A DNA stretch of 64,000 nucleotides, from positions 5,394,001-5,458,000 of the forward strand of contig NZ_JAUSRB010000002.1 in NCBI RefSeq assembly GCF_030811595.1. The letters run 5' to 3'. The notes below the pieces were generated by a model, which made no database searches, was not told the origin of the DNA, and was given only the letters and a program-made list of their open reading frames with translations. The stretch's first letter is position 1. Every line of letters starts with the position of its first letter. This DNA comes from Streptosporangium brasiliense (GTDB lineage Bacteria; Actinomycetota; Actinomycetes; Streptosporangiales; Streptosporangiaceae). The position numbers and the translations under genes were made by a program. Below, piece by piece: positions 59,721-64,000 of this stretch.

Positions 59721-59770
59721 GCGGCCGGCCGCGCCGGTCCGGCCGGTGAACCGCGCGACCTGAGCGCCCG

Positions 59771-59823
59771 CTGAACGCCTCCGCCGTACGGCATGCCGTA
59801 CGGCGGAGGCGTTCAGGCGTTTT
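59771..59823 (+). terminator. 46-base perfect palindrome, operon terminator
   Basis: 59771-59816 is a perfect palindrome with 23-base arms and no spacer (centre GCATGC). TTTT follows at 59820-59823. It ends the first peptide operon and may stop readthrough into the second. Confidence 0.85.
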
Positions 59824-59880
59824 GCAACGCTCCATTGCCGCTCTTGACCGGCGACTGTCACATTTGCGCCACAGCCTCTC

Positions 59881-59902
59881 GCCGGGGCTGGTCAGCCCCG
59901 GC
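59881..59902 (+). other. Hairpin in the leader of the second peptide operon
   Basis: A perfect 9-base stem (GCCGGGGCT/AGCCCCGGC) with a 4-base loop, 78 bases before the binding-protein start. TTGACC upstream (about 59848) may be a -35 box. Possible attenuator. Confidence 0.4.
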
Positions 59903-59979
59903 CTCCCCGTGGATCCTGCGATCAAGGTAGGTCCGCATGACGGCCGCGACCCGGCCGCGAGACGGCGATGAGGTGCAGC

Positions 59980-61659
59980 ATGCGACGAGACGGTGTGCCC
60001 CTGCGCGGTACGGCGGCGGTGATCGTGGGGACGGCCCTGGCCGTCTCCACGGCGGCCTGTGGCGGTGGAGGCGGTGCGGAGCCGGGAGCCACCGCGACCG
60101 ACGCGGCGAAGGGCTCGACCCTCATCTTCGCCTCGTCGGCCGATCCCAGCATCCTCGATCCGGCCTACCACAGTGACGGGGAGTCCTCCCGGGTGACCAA
60201 CCAGATCTTCGAGACGCTGGTGGCGACCGAGAAGGGAGGCACCGGCATCGTGCCCGGCCTGGCGGAGAGCTGGAAGGTCAGCAAGGACGCCAAAACCTAC
60301 ACCTTCACGCTCCGCAAGGGGGTCAGGTTCCACGACGGCGAGCCCTTCGACGCCGCGGCCGTGTGCGCCAACTTCGAGCGCTGGTACAACTTCACGGGGC
60401 TCTCGCAGTCCGACTCGGTCTCCTACTACTGGGTGACCGTCTTCCGGGGCTTCGCCAAGAACGAGTCCGACAGCCTCGGCAAGAGCCTGTACGGCGGGTG
60501 CGCGGCCAAGGGCGACGGCACCGTGGAGCTCAAGCTCACCGAGCCCTCCGCCGCGGTGCTGTCGGCGCTGACGCTGTCGTCCTTCGGCATCGCCAGCCCC
60601 AAGGCGCTGAAGGACTACAAGGCCGACGAGGTGAGCGGGACCGCCGAGTCGCCGCAGTTCACCGGGACCTTCGGCACCGAGCACCCGGTCGGCACCGGGC
60701 CGTTCAAATTCTCCAGTTGGACCCGCGGCGACAAGCTGGAGCTGGTCCGCAACGACGACTACTGGGGCGAGAAGGCCAAGCTCAGCAAGATCATATTCCG
60801 TCCCATCGAGAAGGCCGCCGACCGGGCGCAGGCGCTGCGCGCGGGCTCGGTCCACGCCTTCGACTACGCCGACCCGGCGGACCTGGAGTCGCTCAAGAGC
60901 GCCGGGGTGCAGGTGATCGAGCGGGCCCCGTTCAACCTGGGCTACCTCGGGTTCAGCCAGCGGACCAAGATCATGCAGAACCAGAAGATCCGGCAGGCGA
61001 TCGCCCACGCGATCAACCGCGAGAACGTGGTGAAGACCAAGTACGGCGCGGGGGCCAAGGTCGCCAACGCGTTCATGCCGGACAGCCTGTGGAGCTACAC
61101 CGAGGACTTCACCCGATACGACTACAACGTGGACAAGGCCCGGCAGCTCATCGCCGAGTCCGGGGAGAAGAACCCGACGCTGGAGTTCTGCTACCCGAGC
61201 GGCGTCAGCCGCGCCTACATGGTCGACCCGGCCGGCAACTTCCAGCTGATGAAGGCCGACCTGGAGGCCGCCGGCTTCAAGGTCACCCCGAAGACCTCGC
61301 CGTGGAGCCCCGACTACCTGAACATCTCCCAGGCCGGCGACTGCCCGCTGTACATGCTCGGCTGGAACGGCGACTACGGCGACCCCGACAACTTCCTCGG
61401 CACCCTGTTCCAGTCCTTCTCCAGCCAGTGGTCGTTCAGGAACGAGGCGATCTTCAAGGTGCTGGACGACGCCGAACGGGAGCCGGACCAGGCCAAGCGC
61501 GAGGAGCTGTACAAGCGGGCGAACGCGCTGATCGCCGAGTTTGTGCCGGGCGTGCCGTACGCGCAGAGCCCCTCGTTCTCGGCCGCGGCCAAGAACGTCC
61601 AGGGTTGGGTGCCGAGCCCGGTGCTCAACGACGTCTTCGCCGCGATCTCGCTGTCCTGA
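59980..61659 (+). CDS. Peptide ABC transporter substrate-binding lipoprotein (second system)
   Basis: A 559-residue family 5 solute-binding protein. The signal peptide has RR near the start and the lipobox STAAC with Cys27. The SBP_bac_5 fold follows (SADPSILDPAYHSDGE, LAESWKVSKDAKTYTFTL, and YMLGWNGDYGDPDNFLG near the end). ATG 59980 is chosen because GAGGTG lies 5 bases upstream; ATG 59968 is in frame but lacks a site. First gene of the second system. Confidence 0.92.
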   Translation: MRRDGVPLRGTAAVIVGTALAVSTAACGGGGGAEPGATATDAAKGSTLIFASSADPSILDPAYHSDGESSRVTNQIFETLVATEKGGTGIVPGLAESWKVSKDAKTYTFTLRKGVRFHDGEPFDAAAVCANFERWYNFTGLSQSDSVSYYWVTVFRGFAKNESDSLGKSLYGGCAAKGDGTVELKLTEPSAAVLSALTLSSFGIASPKALKDYKADEVSGTAESPQFTGTFGTEHPVGTGPFKFSSWTRGDKLELVRNDDYWGEKAKLSKIIFRPIEKAADRAQALRAGSVHAFDYADPADLESLKSAGVQVIERAPFNLGYLGFSQRTKIMQNQKIRQAIAHAINRENVVKTKYGAGAKVANAFMPDSLWSYTEDFTRYDYNVDKARQLIAESGEKNPTLEFCYPSGVSRAYMVDPAGNFQLMKADLEAAGFKVTPKTSPWSPDYLNISQAGDCPLYMLGWNGDYGDPDNFLGTLFQSFSSQWSFRNEAIFKVLDDAEREPDQAKREELYKRANALIAEFVPGVPYAQSPSFSAAAKNVQGWVPSPVLNDVFAAISLS

Positions 61660-61662
61660 CAG

Positions 61663-62667
61663 ATGCTCAGGTTCGTCGTCAGGCGGCTGGCACTGCTCGT
61701 CCCGATCCTGCTGGGACTGTCGATCCTGCTGTTCCTGTGGGTCAGGGCGCTGCCGGGCGGGCCCGCGGAGGCGCTGCTCGGGGAGCGGGCCACACCGGAG
61801 GCCGTCGAGCGGGTCAAGAGGCTCTACGGCCTGGACCGCCCCTGGTACGAGCAGTACCTCACCTGGGCGGGCAACGCCCTGCGCGGAGACCTGGGCGTGT
61901 CCAGCCGGACCCAGCACCCGGTCCTGGAGGAACTGCTGCGGACCTTCCCCGCCACGGTGGAGCTCTCCCTCACCGCGATGATCTTCGCGGTGGGGGTGGG
62001 CATCCCCCTCGGCTACTTCGCCGCCCGCCGCCACGGCACCTGGCTCGACCACGTCTCGGTCGCCGGATCGCTGTTCGGCATCACGATCCCGGTCTTCTTC
62101 CTCGGCTACATGCTCAAGTTCGTCTTCGCCGAGAAGCTCGGGATCCTGCCCACCGACGGCCGCCAGGACCCGCTGCTCGACACCGCGCACCCCTCCGGGT
62201 TCTACGTGCTGGACGGGCTGGTCACCGGCAACCCGGAGGCGTTCTGGGACGCGCTGGCGCACCTGGTCCTGCCCGGTGTCGCGCTCGGGACCATCCCACT
62301 GGCGATCGTGGTGCGCATCACCCGCGCCTCCGTGCTGGACGTGCTCCACGAGGACTACGTGCGCACCGCCGAGGCCAAGGGGCTCAGGCGGTCCACGATC
62401 CGGGGGCGGCACGTGCTGCGCAACGCCATGCTCCCGGTCACCACGATCGTCGGCCTGCAGGTCGGGCTGCTGCTCGGCGGCGCCGTGCTGACCGAGACCG
62501 TCTTCGCCTTCCCGGGTTTCGGCAAGTTCACGGCCGACTCGATCGCCGCCAGGGACTACGCCGTGCTGCAGGGCTTCATCCTGTTCACCGCCGTGGTCTT
62601 CGTACTGGTCAACCTGCTGGTCGACATCGCCTACGGGCTCATCGACCCGAGAGTGAGGGTGGCGTGA
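61663..62667 (+). CDS. Peptide ABC transporter permease (DppB type, second system)
   Basis: A 334-residue permease with the same layout as the first system: FVVRRLALLVPILLGLSILLF start, EAA loop DYVRTAEAKGLRRSTIRGRHVL, and DIAYGLIDPRVRVA end. It begins 3 bases after the binding-protein stop. Confidence 0.93.
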   Translation: MLRFVVRRLALLVPILLGLSILLFLWVRALPGGPAEALLGERATPEAVERVKRLYGLDRPWYEQYLTWAGNALRGDLGVSSRTQHPVLEELLRTFPATVELSLTAMIFAVGVGIPLGYFAARRHGTWLDHVSVAGSLFGITIPVFFLGYMLKFVFAEKLGILPTDGRQDPLLDTAHPSGFYVLDGLVTGNPEAFWDALAHLVLPGVALGTIPLAIVVRITRASVLDVLHEDYVRTAEAKGLRRSTIRGRHVLRNAMLPVTTIVGLQVGLLLGGAVLTETVFAFPGFGKFTADSIAARDYAVLQGFILFTAVVFVLVNLLVDIAYGLIDPRVRVA

Positions 62668-62698
62668 ACGGTCGAGGCGTCCTGGCGAGGTGGGCGGC

Positions 62699-63598
62699 AT
62701 GAGCCTGTCCCAGGCCGAGGCGGCCATCGCGCCGGAGGAGGCCGGCGGCGGCCTCGGCGGGCACGCCTGGCGCCGGCTGCGGCGCAACCCCGTCGCGATC
62801 ACCGGCGCGCTCCTGGTGTTCCTGTTCGTCGCGGTCGCCCTGCTCGCCCCGTGGCTGGCGCCCTTCCCGCCGGACCGGCCGGTCGGCCAGGTCACCCCCA
62901 CCTCCATCCCGGGCCCGTCGGCCGAGCACTGGTTCGGCCTGGACGACCTGGGCCGCGACGAGCTCACCCGCGTCCTGTGGGGGGCCCGCTGGTCCCTGGT
63001 CATCGGCGTGGTCTCGCTGCTGCTCGGCATGGCGGGCGGGCTGCTGCTCGGGCTGCTCGCCGGGACCTTCGGAGGCGTGGTCGACACCGTCGTGATGCGC
63101 CTGGTCGACATGGTGCTGTCGGTCCCCGGCCTGCTGTTCGCCATCGGCGTCGCGGCCATGCTGGGGGCGGGGCTGGACGCCGTGATGATCGCCATCGCGG
63201 TGGTGAACATGCCGATCTTCGCCCGCCTGCTGCGCGGCCAGATGCTGGCCCAGCGCCAGTCCGACTACGTGCTGGCGGCCAGGGCGGTCGGCGTGCGGCG
63301 GCGGCGGATCGTGCTCGGCCACATCCTGCCCAACTCGCTGACCCCGGTCATCGTGCAGGGCACGCTGACCCTGGCCACCGCGATCGTGGACGCGGCCGGC
63401 CTGGCCTTCCTGGGCCTGTCCAGCAACGACCCCGGCATCCCCGAATGGGGCCGGATGCTGGCCGACACCCAGCGCTACCTGTCCAGCGCGCCGCTGCTCG
63501 CGGTCTTCCCCGGGCTGGCGATCGTCTTCGCGGCGCTCGGCTTCACCCTGCTCGGGGAGTCGCTGCGCGAGGCCCTCGACCCCAAGTATCGGCGGTGA
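62699..63598 (+). CDS. Peptide ABC transporter permease (DppC type, second system)
   Basis: A 299-residue permease. It has the HAWRRLRRNPVAITGALLVF N-terminal segment, the LGRDELTRVLWGARWSL periplasmic/helix motif, and the EAA loop DYVLAARAVGVRRRRIVLGHILPN. ATG 62699 has GAGGTG upstream; an in-frame GTG at 62690 is weaker. Confidence 0.92.
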   Translation: MSLSQAEAAIAPEEAGGGLGGHAWRRLRRNPVAITGALLVFLFVAVALLAPWLAPFPPDRPVGQVTPTSIPGPSAEHWFGLDDLGRDELTRVLWGARWSLVIGVVSLLLGMAGGLLLGLLAGTFGGVVDTVVMRLVDMVLSVPGLLFAIGVAAMLGAGLDAVMIAIAVVNMPIFARLLRGQMLAQRQSDYVLAARAVGVRRRRIVLGHILPNSLTPVIVQGTLTLATAIVDAAGLAFLGLSSNDPGIPEWGRMLADTQRYLSSAPLLAVFPGLAIVFAALGFTLLGESLREALDPKYRR

Positions 63599-63601
63599 CG
63601 T

Positions 63602-64000
63602 GTGAGTCTGCTCAAGGTCGAGGACCTGAACGTGGTCTTCCGGCAGCGGGGCCGCGCCGACGTGCGCGCCGTGGACGGTGTCAGCTTCACGGTGGCCCCG
63701 GGTGAGACCGTCGGCCTGGTGGGGGAGTCGGGCTGCGGCAAGTCCGTCACCTCCCTGGCGGTCATGGGCCTGCTGCCGCGGCGCGGCGTCCTGGTGGAGG
63801 GCGGCGTCGCCTTCGACGGGACCCAGCTGCTCTCCCTGCCCGCCGACAAGCTGCGCACCCTGCGCGGGCGGGACCTGGCCGTGGTGTTCCAGGACCCGAT
63901 GACCTCGCTCAACCCGGTGGTGCCCATCGGGGTCCAGGTGGCCGAGGTGCTCGTCCGCCACCGCGCGATGAGCTCGGGCGAGGCACGGCAGGAGGCCGCC
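63602..64000 (+). CDS. Peptide ABC transporter ATPase (DppD type), cut by window end
   Basis: The first 133 codons of an ATPase. Walker A is GESGCGKS and the Q-loop is FQDPMTSLNP; the ABC signature and Walker B lie beyond the window. GTG 63602 begins 3 bases after the permease stop. A DppF-type partner is expected next. Confidence 0.9.
   Translation, partial: MSLLKVEDLNVVFRQRGRADVRAVDGVSFTVAPGETVGLVGESGCGKSVTSLAVMGLLPRRGVLVEGGVAFDGTQLLSLPADKLRTLRGRDLAVVFQDPMTSLNPVVPIGVQVAEVLVRHRAMSSGEARQEAA

Noticed and set aside
59551..63210. Long minus-strand open frame opposite the second peptide transporter
   Set aside because: No start context or domain; the plus strand encodes clear transporter genes over the same bases.

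Overview
The window is high-GC actinobacterial chromosome. Supporting evidence is the mycothiol ligase gene mshC, the actinobacterial families DUF3090, SCO1664, DUF3099 and DUF6457, many GTG/TTG starts, and many promoters of the form TAnnnT followed 6-7 bases later by the start codon (leaderless mRNA). Gene content fits a Streptosporangium/Nonomuraea-like actinomycete; the genus is an inference. No tRNA, rRNA, insertion sequence, prophage or CRISPR array was seen, and no gene-free stretch exceeds about 270 bases.

Region by region. 0-5 kb: start of a lipoprotein gene, a small DxDGDG-repeat protein, a GH15 glycosidase, and a divergent YczE membrane protein/MocR regulator pair. 5-10 kb: a TRIC-like channel, a POT peptide transporter, a long-chain acyl-CoA ligase and a secreted protein of unknown function. 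10-16 kb: a flavin monooxygenase with its divergent TetR regulator and a clear operator, then a phenolic-lipid locus (type III PKS, methyltransferase, flavin hydroxylase, divergent UbiA prenyltransferase). 16-19.3 kb: rtcB, then moaA-mobA-DUF6457 for molybdenum cofactor. 19.3-19.5 kb: a likely small RNA on the minus strand with three strong hairpins, each showing CCCCCGT in its loop. 19.5-26 kb: DUF3099, dodecin, a lipid-anchored Ntn-type amidohydrolase, TldD/TldE, and fabG-fabI for fatty-acid elongation. 26-32 kb: a cell-anchored protein, an aldo/keto reductase, then phosphatase-DUF3090-SCO1664-NRDE-mshC.

32-47 kb: a truncated ROK gene beside an alpha-galactosidase, a cold-shock gene, peptide deformylase, and a complete nitrate assimilation cluster (narK, nitrate reductase, flavoprotein, nirBD, nnaR, sirohydrochlorin chelatase) ending against an unusual TetR-like gene. 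This block separates mshC from PAC2, universal stress protein and metH, genes that I recall lying close to mshC in Streptomyces. The molybdenum-cofactor genes at 17-19 kb supply the cofactor of the nitrate reductase, and the chelatase supplies siroheme for NirB. 52-64 kb: a HAD phosphatase, a membrane protein preceded by stacked palindromes, and two complete or near-complete oligopeptide ABC transporters in tandem; the second is cut by the window end.
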